Shown: positions 1-7,916 of the stretch, one piece after another | Position numbering within the stretch: position 1 is the first letter of the stretch | How the letters are laid out: the number at the start of each line of letters is the position of its first letter | NCBI GenBank assembly: GCA_963665505.1 | Contig: OY762275.1 | Location: forward strand, 310,001 to 374,000 | Origin: QANA01 sp963665505 | GTDB lineage: Bacteria; Bacillota; Clostridia; Christensenellales; Christensenellaceae | Direction of reading: 5' to 3' | Length of the DNA: 64,000 bases | Program-made: the position numbers and the translations under genes | Notes under the pieces: model-generated | What the model was told of the DNA's origin: nothing | Databases searched by the model: none | Seen by the model: only the letters and a program-made list of their open reading frames with translations

Positions 1-366
1 AAAGTGGAGATCCTGGGGGATTCTACCGGCGTATTGATTGGCCGCCGGGGGGAAACGCTGGACAGTTTGCAGTATCTGACGAATTTGGTCGTGAACAAGT
101 CGTCGGTAGAATACAGACGGATTTTTTTGGACACGGAAGATTACCGCGCGAAGCGAGAAAAAACGCTGATCAGCCTTGCCAAACGAATTGCTGAAAAAGT
201 GGCAAAAACCGGCAAAAGCGTGGTGCTTGAACCGATGAATCCTTATGAGAGACGCATCTTGCATGCCACCTTGCAAGAGCACCCTGTGGTGTGTACGATA
301 TCCGAAGGGAAAGAACCGTATAGAAGGGTCATCATCAAGAAGAAAAAGGAAGAAACACACAGCTGA
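1..366 (+). CDS. jag: Jag/KhpB RNA-binding protein, 5'-truncated by window edge
   Basis: C-terminal part of the Jag (SpoIIIJ-associated, KhpB) RNA-binding protein. The reading frame is open from base 1, so the real start and the N-terminal Jag domain lie outside the window. Visible are a type II KH domain with the GxxG loop (GRRG) and a C-terminal R3H domain (RRILH). Family members bind RNA together with KhpA and affect cell elongation and division. In Firmicutes jag follows rnpA-yidC and precedes mnmE, as here. The protein ends in a lysine-rich tail. Family assignment is secure; cellular role is from family knowledge. Confidence 0.93.
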   Translation, partial: KVEILGDSTGVLIGRRGETLDSLQYLTNLVVNKSSVEYRRIFLDTEDYRAKREKTLISLAKRIAEKVAKTGKSVVLEPMNPYERRILHATLQEHPVVCTISEGKEPYRRVIIKKKKEETHS

Positions 367-376
367 ATGTGCAGAT

Positions 377-404
377 AAAAAAGGGGCGCCAAGCCTCTTT
401 TTTT
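377..404 (+). terminator. Hairpin with U-tract between jag and mnmE
   Basis: An 11-bp stem (A6-GGGGC pairing with GCCTC-T6, one G-U pair) around a 5-nt loop, ending in a T run, lies just after the jag stop. It has intrinsic-terminator form. I see no convincing promoter between it and mnmE, so it may only attenuate read-through. Confidence 0.6.
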
Positions 405-430
405 ACAATGGCGATATTTGAGGTGATACT

Positions 431-1798
431 ATGTATGACGATACGATTTGCGCCGTGTCCACCGCGGCAGGCAGTGCCGGGATCTCCATCATACGTATGA
501 GCGGAAAACAAGCACTGGAAATCGCAGGGAAGGTATTTTTCCCTGATCATAAAAAAAAGTGGCAACCGCGGTTTATGCACCTGGGAAACGTAAGGGATGG
601 AGAGAAGATCCTGGACAGAGCGCTGGGCGTTTGGTTTAAAGCACCGGCCTCCTATACCGGTGAAGATATCTTTGAATTGCACTGCCATGGCGGGTTTGTT
701 GCCGCAAACATGGCGATGGAGCTGTTTATCAAACAGGGGGCGCGCCCGGCTGAGCCGGGAGAATTTACAAAACGTGCGTTTCTGAATGGAAAGATGGATA
801 TTTCTGCCGCGGAAGCCGTTTCGGATTACATTTCTGCGCTTTCGACGAAAGGGGCGCAGATGGCGGCCCGACAAATGACGGGTGAACTGGCGGCCAGGAT
901 TACGGACATGCAAAGCCGCTTGACGGATATGTTGGCGGAAATTGAAGTGGGCATAGAATATCCGGAAGAAGATCTGGAAAGCGATATCACAAAAAACATA
1001 CTTCCCCGGCTGACGGAACTGCGGCGGGAAATAACGGAGCTGCACGACAGCTTCCGGCAGGGACGGCTTTTGCGGGAAGGGATAAAAGTCGCACTGGCTG
1101 GCCGGCCGAATGTGGGGAAGTCTTCCCTATTGAACGCGATATTTGGGGAAGAACGTGCGATCGTCAGCGAGATTCCCGGGACGACGCGGGATGTGATTTC
1201 CGAATACTATACGTTACATTCTGTCCCTCTGCAATTCATGGATACGGCGGGGATCCGGGATACTGCGGATACGCTGGAAAAAATGGGAGTGGCGCGCACG
1301 GAAGCGGCGGTCGCCGGCGCGTCGGTCGCGGTGATCGTTTTCGATGCGTCAAGTCCGTTGTCCGAGCAGGATACCCGGGCGTTCGAACTGGCAAAGACTC
1401 GCGGGATCCCTTTGGTGATCGCGCTGAACAAGACGGATCTTCCGCCGCTCATTACCCGGGAAATGATACGCAAGAAATTTGGCTGCGACCCTGTGGAAAT
1501 ATCGGCGTTGCGTAGGACCGGCATCCCCACCCTCCTGGACACCATTTATTCTTTGGCCATAGGGGATACGGAGTTGTATGAAGGGGTCATGATCACAAAC
1601 AGCCGGCATGCTTTTGCACTGGATGTGGCACAGAAAGCATTATCGGACGGGATCGCGGCGTTAGAAACAGGCATTGATCTGGATTGTGTGACGATCGACC
1701 TGCAGTCGGCGTGGCATGCGCTGGGGGAAGTTACAGGCGAGACCCTGAGCGAGGGCATCATTGACCGGATATTCGAGAAGTTCTGCGTGGGGAAATAA
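431..1798 (+). CDS. mnmE: tRNA modification GTPase MnmE
   Basis: MnmE, 455 residues, the usual family length. With MnmG it installs the (carboxymethyl)aminomethyl group at C5 of wobble uridine-34 in certain tRNAs. It has an N-terminal folate-binding domain, then a G domain inserted in a helical domain: G1 GRPNVGKS at 224-231, G3 DTAG at 271-274, G4 NKTD at 333-336. The C-terminal CxGK motif is present as CVGK, with the conserved Cys at 452. ATG start follows a GAGGTGA Shine-Dalgarno. mnmG follows 38 bp downstream, so the two are probably cotranscribed. Confidence 0.98.
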   Translation: MYDDTICAVSTAAGSAGISIIRMSGKQALEIAGKVFFPDHKKKWQPRFMHLGNVRDGEKILDRALGVWFKAPASYTGEDIFELHCHGGFVAANMAMELFIKQGARPAEPGEFTKRAFLNGKMDISAAEAVSDYISALSTKGAQMAARQMTGELAARITDMQSRLTDMLAEIEVGIEYPEEDLESDITKNILPRLTELRREITELHDSFRQGRLLREGIKVALAGRPNVGKSSLLNAIFGEERAIVSEIPGTTRDVISEYYTLHSVPLQFMDTAGIRDTADTLEKMGVARTEAAVAGASVAVIVFDASSPLSEQDTRAFELAKTRGIPLVIALNKTDLPPLITREMIRKKFGCDPVEISALRRTGIPTLLDTIYSLAIGDTELYEGVMITNSRHAFALDVAQKALSDGIAALETGIDLDCVTIDLQSAWHALGEVTGETLSEGIIDRIFEKFCVGK

Positions 1799-1836
1799 AG
1801 AAAGTCTGGTATTTTTAGGAAGAAGATAAAAAATAT

Positions 1837-3723
1837 ATGCAGTATTACGACGGCGGGAAATACGATGTTGTGGTTGTGGGGGGCGGACATGCCGGCATAG
1901 AAGCCGCGCTTGCCTGTGCGCGCCTTGGGAAAAACACGCTGCTTACGACGCTGAATCTGGACGGAATCGGGCTCATGCCCTGCAACCCTTCTATCGGCGG
2001 GACGTCCAAGGGACATTTGGTGCGCGAAGTGGATGCACTGGGCGGGCAGATGGCGCTTTCCATCGATGCAACGTTTATACAAATCAAGATGCTCAATACG
2101 CGCAAAGGGCCGGCAGTTCATTCCCTACGGGCACAGGCAGACAAAAAAGCCTATCAGGCGTTCATGAAAAGCGTACTTGAGCACACGCCCGGCCTGGATG
2201 TCAGGCAGGCGGAAATAACCGATATGGAACTAAAGTCCGGGCATGTCTTTGCCGTATATACGGCCTGTGGCGCCAAGATCCGTTGCGACGCGGTCATTCT
2301 GGCCACCGGTGTGTATTTGCGGAGTCGTATTATCATCGGGGAGTTTTCCAAAGAAAGCGGTCCTTCGGGTTTTCAGGGAGCGAATCATCTGAGCGGGGCG
2401 CTCGAACGTATCGGCATCCCGCTGCAGCGCTTTAAAACGGGGACGCCGGCCCGCGTAGACGGACGGACGATCGAATATGAAAAGATGATCCCCCAGTACG
2501 GGGATAAAAAGATCATCCCTTTTTCTTTTATGAGTGGGAAGATCGAGCGGGAACAGGTTCCCTGTTACCTTGGGTATACAAACGAAAAGACGCACGCCAT
2601 TATACGGGCCAATATCCACCGGAGTCCCCTGTTCAGCGGAGAGATCAAAGGAACGGGGCCCAGGTATTGCCCTTCCATTGAAGATAAAGTGGTAAAATTC
2701 CCCGATAAGGAAAGGCACCAGCTTTTCATAGAACCGGAAGGATTGGGCACAATGGAAAAATATGTGCAGGGCATGTCTTCCAGTTTGCCTGAAGAGGTGC
2801 AGATTGCCATCTATCATACGATTCCCGGGCTGGAACACGTTCGTTTCATGCGGACGGCCTATGCCATAGAATACGACTGCATAGACCCCATGCGGCTCAG
2901 ACTCAGCCTGGAATACAGAGGGATAGGAGGCTTGTTCATGGCCGGGCAGATCAACGGATCCTCCGGGTATGAAGAGGCGGCTGCACAGGGGCTTGTGGCA
3001 GGGATAAACGCAGTACAGTTCCTGCGCGGAGAAGAGCCGCTGGTATTGGGAAGAGATCAGGCGTATGCGGGTGTCCTGATCGATGACCTTGTGACAAAAG
3101 GGACGAGGGAACCCTATCGCATGATGACCTCGCGTGCGGAATACAGGCTGCTTCTGCGGCAGGATAATGCAGATGCCCGCTTATGTGAGATCGGCCGTGA
3201 GATCGGGCTTGTTTCGGACGAGCGCTACAGTCGGTTTATGTACAAGATGGAGCAGGTGCGCAAATATACCAAGCTGCTTACCGACACCTCCGTTTCGCCG
3301 CAAACGGTGGAACGGCTCACGGGGAAACCGGCGCATGGGCCTGCAAAACTGGCCGATGTTCTGCGCCGGCCGGAAATGCGCGCAGAAGCGGTTGTAGGAG
3401 AACTGGAAAAATCCGTGCTTCCGGACGATGATATTTTGCGGTGTATAGAGACCGATATAAAATACGAAGGCTATATCGAGAAACAGAAACGGCAGGTTGC
3501 ACATTTCCGCAGCCTGGAAAACCGGCGTTTACCCGCCAAAATGGATTACAATGAAGTGGGAGGACTGCGTATAGAAGCGAGAGCCAAATTACAGGCGGCA
3601 CAACCGGAGAACATCGGACAAGCGGCCCGCATTTCCGGCGTGTCCCCCGCAGACATATCGGTATTGCTGGTCTTTTTCGAAAAATTGCGGAGAGGCAAGG
3701 GAAAAAAGTCCGCGGATATATGA
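1837..3723 (+). CDS. mnmG: tRNA uridine-5-carboxymethylaminomethyl modification enzyme MnmG (GidA)
   Basis: FAD-dependent partner of MnmE, 628 residues (normal length). The N-terminal Rossmann FAD-binding motif is GGGHAG at residues 15-20. The conserved patch around CNPSIGG follows near residue 50, and a helical C-terminal domain that contacts MnmE and tRNA completes the protein. The rsmG start lies 9 bp after the stop, supporting an mnmE-mnmG-rsmG transcript. Confidence 0.98.
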   Translation: MQYYDGGKYDVVVVGGGHAGIEAALACARLGKNTLLTTLNLDGIGLMPCNPSIGGTSKGHLVREVDALGGQMALSIDATFIQIKMLNTRKGPAVHSLRAQADKKAYQAFMKSVLEHTPGLDVRQAEITDMELKSGHVFAVYTACGAKIRCDAVILATGVYLRSRIIIGEFSKESGPSGFQGANHLSGALERIGIPLQRFKTGTPARVDGRTIEYEKMIPQYGDKKIIPFSFMSGKIEREQVPCYLGYTNEKTHAIIRANIHRSPLFSGEIKGTGPRYCPSIEDKVVKFPDKERHQLFIEPEGLGTMEKYVQGMSSSLPEEVQIAIYHTIPGLEHVRFMRTAYAIEYDCIDPMRLRLSLEYRGIGGLFMAGQINGSSGYEEAAAQGLVAGINAVQFLRGEEPLVLGRDQAYAGVLIDDLVTKGTREPYRMMTSRAEYRLLLRQDNADARLCEIGREIGLVSDERYSRFMYKMEQVRKYTKLLTDTSVSPQTVERLTGKPAHGPAKLADVLRRPEMRAEAVVGELEKSVLPDDDILRCIETDIKYEGYIEKQKRQVAHFRSLENRRLPAKMDYNEVGGLRIEARAKLQAAQPENIGQAARISGVSPADISVLLVFFEKLRRGKGKKSADI

Positions 3724-3732
3724 GGTATAAGG

Positions 3733-4416
3733 ATGCTGGATATTCTAATGAGGCACGGAATTCAAAAGGAAAAAGCGGAAAAAATGCAGGCATATGCCGA
3801 TGCGGTGCTGGAAACAAACCGTATGTTCAATCTGACACGCATCACTTCCCCGAAAGACATGGCGGAAGCGCATTTTTTAGATGCTTTGGTTCCGGTCGAT
3901 GCGGGATATATAACGTCGGGAGAAGAAGTACTCGATATCGGGACGGGTGCGGGGTTCCCGGGTGTGCCGATCGCGATTTATGAGGAAACCATACATATGA
4001 CATTGCTGGATGCCTCGGTGAAAAAAACGGAGTTTGTAAAAAATGCCACGGCGGCGTTGGAAATACCCGTCCGGGTGGTCTGTGCACGTGCCGAGGAAGT
4101 CGCACGTTTGCCGGAATATTTTCAACGCTACGATGTCGTGTTGGCCCGGGCGGTTGCCAAATTGAACGTCCTGTTGGAAATAGGCGGTGCCTTTGTCAAA
4201 AAGGGCGGCTTTTTTTTGGCGTATAAAGGCCCGGATGCGGACAGGGAAGTGAGGGAAACAAAAACCGCCGCTGCCGTGCTCGGGTTTTCTTTTGCCGGGT
4301 ACCTCTATTCCCCTCTTGTGGGGAAAAACCTGGCGGTGGCCATATATAAAAAGGATACGGATACGCCGCCGGGGTATCCGCGGAGATTTTCTAAAATCAA
4401 AAAACGTCCTTTGTAA
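3733..4416 (+). CDS. rsmG: 16S rRNA (guanine-527-N7)-methyltransferase RsmG (GidB)
   Basis: SAM-dependent methyltransferase for N7 of G527 in 16S rRNA, 227 residues. The SAM-binding loop is visible at 67-77 (LDIGTGAGFPG). The ATG start fits a SAM-fold N-terminus and a GAGG-like ribosome site 9 bp after mnmG. The C-terminal end is lysine-rich, and its last codons are part of the following terminator stem. Confidence 0.96.
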   Translation: MLDILMRHGIQKEKAEKMQAYADAVLETNRMFNLTRITSPKDMAEAHFLDALVPVDAGYITSGEEVLDIGTGAGFPGVPIAIYEETIHMTLLDASVKKTEFVKNATAALEIPVRVVCARAEEVARLPEYFQRYDVVLARAVAKLNVLLEIGGAFVKKGGFFLAYKGPDADREVRETKTAAAVLGFSFAGYLYSPLVGKNLAVAIYKKDTDTPPGYPRRFSKIKKRPL

Positions 4417-4428
4417 AAGGCGTTTTTT
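4399..4428 (+). terminator. Intrinsic terminator overlapping rsmG stop codon
   Basis: AAAAAACG-T-CCTTT, a 3-nt loop, then AAAGG-CG-TTTTTT: a stem with one bulged T and a six-T tail. The rsmG stop codon lies within the loop and 3' arm. It separates the mnmE-mnmG-rsmG unit from noc. Confidence 0.8.
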
Positions 4429-4549
4429 GTATGCAGATATTGTGTCGCCGGACACTATTTTTGTCGAAAAAGTTCTATGTTTAGCAAACGCGCAGGAACG
4501 ACGCCTTGTATACAGAATTTCTTTCATAAATTTGCCAAAGGAGAATTTT

Positions 4550-5380
4550 ATGATTAAATTTCTGAATTCTGCGCAAAGAAAAATCGAACCCGAATCTTTT
4601 GAAGCCACACTCAAGCTGATTCCGATTCAAAAAATACATCCCAATCCCTATCAACCAAGAAAATATTTTTCGGAGAGCAGCATTCGCAAGTTGGCAGAGT
4701 CTATTCGGCAGGTTGGTTTATTGCAGCCTATCAATGTACGCCAATTCGGGCAGGACCATTATGAACTGATCGCCGGAGAACGGCGGCTGCGGGCATGCAA
4801 GATGGCCGGTTATACGCGCATAAAAGCAATTGTTTCCCCCGCCGTCCCGGATAAGGATTCGGCGATGTTTGCCATGATAGAAAACCTGCAGCGGGAAAAT
4901 CTGCATTTTTTCGAAGAGGCAGAAGGCTATCAAAGCCTGATCCGTGAGCATGGATTTACGCAGGAAGAGCTGGCAAAGCGTCTTACCAAGAATCAATCGA
5001 CGATCGCCAACAAACTGCGGATTCTGAAACTGTCGCGTATGGTGAAGGAAAAAATCATCGTCTATAATCTTTCGGAACGGCATGCGCGGGCGCTTTTGCG
5101 CCTGCATAATGAAGCGGCGCAGCTAAAACTGGTAGAAAGAGTCGCGAAAGAAAATCTGTCCGTCAAATCCACGGAAGATCTGGTAGAGACCGAACTACGG
5201 CATTTATATGGCGAAATCAAAAAGGAAAAAAGTACGTTCCGGATCAAATGCAACCATATGGTATATCTCAACACACTCAGGAAGACCGTTTCCAAAATCA
5301 CGGCACTGGGTGTGGAAACGAGCTTTGAATATGCGGACAAAGGGGATTTTTTAGAAGTGATGGTAAAAATAAAAAAGTAA
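4550..5380 (+). CDS. noc: Nucleoid occlusion protein Noc (ParB family)
   Basis: ParB/Noc-family DNA-binding protein, 276 residues from the ATG at 4550. That start has an AAAGGAG Shine-Dalgarno; a longer open frame begins inside rsmG and is unlikely to be used. It has the ParB N-terminal CTP-binding motif GERRLRA (76-82), the ENLQREN box and a central helix-turn-helix. By position (rsmG-noc-parA-parB) this is Noc, which in Bacillus keeps the division machinery off the nucleoid. The N-terminal segment could be a membrane-targeting helix as in Bacillus Noc, but this is weak. I noticed no match to the Bacillus Noc-binding sequence. Confidence 0.9.
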   Translation: MIKFLNSAQRKIEPESFEATLKLIPIQKIHPNPYQPRKYFSESSIRKLAESIRQVGLLQPINVRQFGQDHYELIAGERRLRACKMAGYTRIKAIVSPAVPDKDSAMFAMIENLQRENLHFFEEAEGYQSLIREHGFTQEELAKRLTKNQSTIANKLRILKLSRMVKEKIIVYNLSERHARALLRLHNEAAQLKLVERVAKENLSVKSTEDLVETELRHLYGEIKKEKSTFRIKCNHMVYLNTLRKTVSKITALGVETSFEYADKGDFLEVMVKIKK

Positions 5381-5381
5381 A

Positions 5382-5397
5382 TGTTTCACGTGAAACA
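5382..5397. promoter_or_regulatory. parS: parS centromere site 1 (perfect palindrome)
   Basis: TGTTTCACGTGAAACA is an exact 16-bp palindrome matching the Firmicutes parS consensus. It begins 1 bp after the noc stop codon, between noc and its terminator. ParB loads here and spreads using CTP. Confidence 0.96.
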
Positions 5398-5398
5398 G

Positions 5399-5430
5399 AA
5401 AAGAGCCGTCATGAGGACGGCTCTTTTCTT
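5399..5430 (+). terminator. Intrinsic terminator after noc
   Basis: AAAAGAGCCGTC/GACGGCTCTTTT stem with a short ATGAG loop and a T-rich tail, immediately after parS site 1. Confidence 0.9.
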
Positions 5431-5462
5431 ATCCGATAATTTTAAAAAGACGCAGGCGCTTA

Positions 5463-5491
5463 TTGAAAACACCCCAAGAACTTGATATGAT
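5463..5491 (+). promoter_or_regulatory. Promoter of parA-parB, extended -10
   Basis: TTGAAA (5463-5468), a 17-bp spacer and TATGAT (5486-5491) preceded by TGA, which makes an extended -10. It lies about 20 bp before the parA ribosome-binding site. Confidence 0.75.
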
Positions 5492-5512
5492 AAATATATT
5501 GGGGGTGAACAT

Positions 5513-6283
5513 ATGGCCAGGACGATCGTGATCGCCAATCAAAAAGGGGGCGTAGGGAAAACCACAACGGCAGTGAACCTTGCAGCAAGCCTTGCGGAAT
5601 TGGGGAGAACGGTGCTGCTGATAGATACCGACCCGCAAGGGAATGCCACGAGTGGCCTGGGTATTGATAAACGGAATGTACACGCGTCCATCTACGACGT
5701 GATCATCAATAAATTCCCTGTGAAGGAAGTTGTCATAAAAACATCTGTGCCCGGCCTGGATCTGTTGCCGTCGAATATCGACCTGGCGGGGGCGGAGATT
5801 GAGATGGTCCCGATGATATCGCGGGAAACGGTCCTCGCACGGAGCATACGTCCCATATTGCAACAGTATGATTTCACGATCATAGACGCACCTCCTTCCC
5901 TTGGACTGCTGACGCTGAATGCGTTTGCCGCTGCCGATCAGGTGCTGATCCCCATACAATGTGAGTTTTACGCGCTGGAAGGGTTATCCCAGCTGATAAA
6001 GACCATTACGCTTGTAAAACGACGCATCAATCCTGTCCTTGAAGTGGAAGGCGTCGTGCTCACGATGTACGATTCCAGGACGAATCTTTCCGTCCAGGTA
6101 GTGCAGGAAGTGAAAAAGTTTTTTTCGGGCAAAGTCCACTCGGCTGTGATCCCGCGTAATGTGCGTCTGGGAGAGGCACCGAGTTACGGCTTGCCGATCA
6201 CCAAGTATGACCCCAGATGTGCCGGCGCGGAAGCATATCGGGATTTGGCAAAAGAAATCGTGGATCCGGAGGCTCTGACATGA
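5513..6283 (+). CDS. parA: Chromosome partitioning ATPase ParA/Soj
   Basis: Walker-type ATPase of the ParA/Soj family, 256 residues. The deviant Walker A box KGGVGKTT is at 11-18 with the signature lysine at position 11. The mid-protein IIDAPPSLG matches the A' box. ParA cycles on the nucleoid with ParB-parS and in Bacillus also affects DnaA. ATG start follows GGGGGTG. It overlaps parB by 4 bp (ATGA), indicating translational coupling. Confidence 0.98.
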   Translation: MARTIVIANQKGGVGKTTTAVNLAASLAELGRTVLLIDTDPQGNATSGLGIDKRNVHASIYDVIINKFPVKEVVIKTSVPGLDLLPSNIDLAGAEIEMVPMISRETVLARSIRPILQQYDFTIIDAPPSLGLLTLNAFAAADQVLIPIQCEFYALEGLSQLIKTITLVKRRINPVLEVEGVVLTMYDSRTNLSVQVVQEVKKFFSGKVHSAVIPRNVRLGEAPSYGLPITKYDPRCAGAEAYRDLAKEIVDPEALT

Positions 6284-7137
6284 ACAAACGTGGGTTGGGA
6301 AAGGGACTTGCCGCATTAATAGAGATCCCGGAAGAAATGGATGCCCCTAAAGAGGGCGTTTTAGAGATAGATGTTAATCTGATCGATGCGAACCATGAGC
6401 AGCCAAGAAAGAATTTTGACGAAGAAAAACTCAACGAACTTGCGCATTCGATAAAGACGCATGGCGTCATACAGCCGCTCATCGTAAGACAAGAAGGCGG
6501 CCGATACAGGATCATTGCCGGAGAACGCCGGTACAGGGCGGCGAGGATCGCGGGGTTATCCAAAGTGCCCGTTGTGCTGCGGGAAGCGAGTGAGCGCGAG
6601 CTTTTGCAGATGTCCATTGTGGAAAATGTCCAGCGGGAAGATTTGAACCCGATAGAGGAAGCGGAAGCCATCGCCATGCTGATAGACCGGTTTTCCCTGC
6701 GGCAGGAGGAAGCGGCCGATATCCTGGGCAAATCGAGGAGCGCGGTGGCAAATGCGCTGCGCCTTTTGACGCTGCCTGCGGAAATCTCGGAAATGGTCAT
6801 AGCAGGAAGCCTTTCAGCCGGGCATGCGCGCACCTTGTTGTTTTTGAAAGATAAGAAATTGATGCTGTACGCAGCCGAACATATCGCCGAAAGCGGTCTG
6901 TCTGTCCGGGAAACAGAAAATTATGTAAAAAAAATTGGGGGCGCCGTCAGGAAGAAGCCCCGGAAACCGGTGGCAAGGCCGCCGGAATTTTCCGAAGCGG
7001 AGCGGACACTTGCGGAATTGCTGGATACAAAGGTCCGGCTGGTGGGCAATGAAAGGTGCGGGAAAATCGTCATAGAGTATTTTACCAAAGAACAACTATT
7101 CTCCTTGTATGAATTGTTCCTGCGGATAAAAAGTTGA
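6280..7137 (+). CDS. parB: Chromosome partitioning protein ParB/Spo0J
   Basis: 285 residues from the ATG at 6280, which overlaps the parA stop. The N-terminus MNKRGLGKGL is the typical ParB start that stimulates ParA. GERRYRA at 81-87 is the CTP-binding signature; ENVQREDLNP and a helix-turn-helix follow, then a C-terminal dimerisation domain. It is distinct from the Noc paralogue upstream. Two parS sites flank the parA-parB unit. Confidence 0.97.
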   Translation: MNKRGLGKGLAALIEIPEEMDAPKEGVLEIDVNLIDANHEQPRKNFDEEKLNELAHSIKTHGVIQPLIVRQEGGRYRIIAGERRYRAARIAGLSKVPVVLREASERELLQMSIVENVQREDLNPIEEAEAIAMLIDRFSLRQEEAADILGKSRSAVANALRLLTLPAEISEMVIAGSLSAGHARTLLFLKDKKLMLYAAEHIAESGLSVRETENYVKKIGGAVRKKPRKPVARPPEFSEAERTLAELLDTKVRLVGNERCGKIVIEYFTKEQLFSLYELFLRIKS

Positions 7138-7142
7138 ATATA

Positions 7143-7174
7143 AAAAGAGGCGCGGGATATCCCGCGCCTCTTTT
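7143..7174. terminator. Bidirectional terminator between parB and cvpA-like gene
   Basis: A perfect inverted repeat with an A run on the left and a T run on the right (AAAAGAGGCGCGGG and its complement). It would terminate parB on the plus strand and the converging minus-strand operon. Confidence 0.92.
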
Positions 7175-7189
7175 GTTTCACGTGAAACT
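7174..7189. promoter_or_regulatory. parS: parS centromere site 2
   Basis: TGTTTCACGTGAAACT matches parS at 15 of 16 positions of the perfect palindrome. It abuts the T-tract of the parB terminator. With site 1 it brackets parA-parB, 1.8 kb apart. Confidence 0.92.
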
Positions 7190-7203
7190 TTTGCGGAGTT
7201 GCT

Positions 7204-7905
7204 TCATATATGCCCCGATATAAAGGGCAAGATCATACTTCCGGAATAAAAAAGCTTGGTCATAAAAGAAGAGTTCAGAAGCTCCGCCACCTGCGAAGGG
7301 ATCATAATCAGGGCGGCGGGGATTATCATGAAAACAATATGCATGGAAAAAAAACCGCGGAACAATGCGACCATGCCGCCCGCCGCAAAGTCAAGTTTTT
7401 GCAGTTGCGGTAGTTTCGCCGAATAGCTGTACGCATTGGTCAGTAAAGTGAACAAGGATCTTAAGCATATGAAGATAAGCAAAAAGGCAAGGACATTTAT
7501 GATGACGCAATAGATCGTCATTTCAAAATATTCGCCCACCGTGGTCAAACCCTGGCCGGCAAAAGCCTGTGTTTTGATGTTGGACAGGATGGCGGTGTTG
7601 AACGGAGACGCCATGTTTGCATTTTCCATGATGGAAGTCAGCTTTGAATCAGAGAGCGTCGAAACCGCAAGGTTGACGGCTTCATAATCGTTGACTCTTT
7701 CCGCGCCTTCTATATAGAATTTCAATGTGGAAAAGAAGCTCGAATTAACCAGAGTCTTGGATAATATGGGATAGGTGAAAAAAGAGATCAGCCAGGAAAC
7801 AAGGAATCCCCCAAGGTTGAGCAGAGAAGGCAGGAACCCCCTGTAAAACCCGTTCAGCATATAAAGGAGAATCACGCCTATGATCACTATATCAATTACG
7901 TTCAT
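7204..7905 (-). CDS. CvpA family membrane protein
   Basis: Integral membrane protein of 233 residues. It begins with a hydrophobic helix, MNVIDIVIIGVILLYM, and a following GFYRGF turn typical of CvpA (colicin V production) proteins. I count about four hydrophobic segments, with a soluble stretch at roughly residues 50-110. Function in Firmicutes is unclear. The upstream propeller gene ends 11 bp before its start, so they form a two-gene minus-strand operon. Confidence 0.75.
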   Translation of the reverse strand: MNVIDIVIIGVILLYMLNGFYRGFLPSLLNLGGFLVSWLISFFTYPILSKTLVNSSFFSTLKFYIEGAERVNDYEAVNLAVSTLSDSKLTSIMENANMASPFNTAILSNIKTQAFAGQGLTTVGEYFEMTIYCVIINVLAFLLIFICLRSLFTLLTNAYSYSAKLPQLQKLDFAAGGMVALFRGFFSMHIVFMIIPAALIMIPSQVAELLNSSFMTKLFYSGSMILPFISGHI

Positions 7906-7916
7906 GCAAGCCTCCG

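Noticed and set aside
335..1045. Long antisense open frames across mnmE, mfd, rpoB and rpoC
   Set aside because: They mirror the codons of recognised genes, lack ribosome sites and resemble no protein family.
4292..4549. N-terminal extension of Noc overlapping rsmG
   Set aside because: It overlaps the rsmG end and terminator; ATG 4550 has AAAGGAG.
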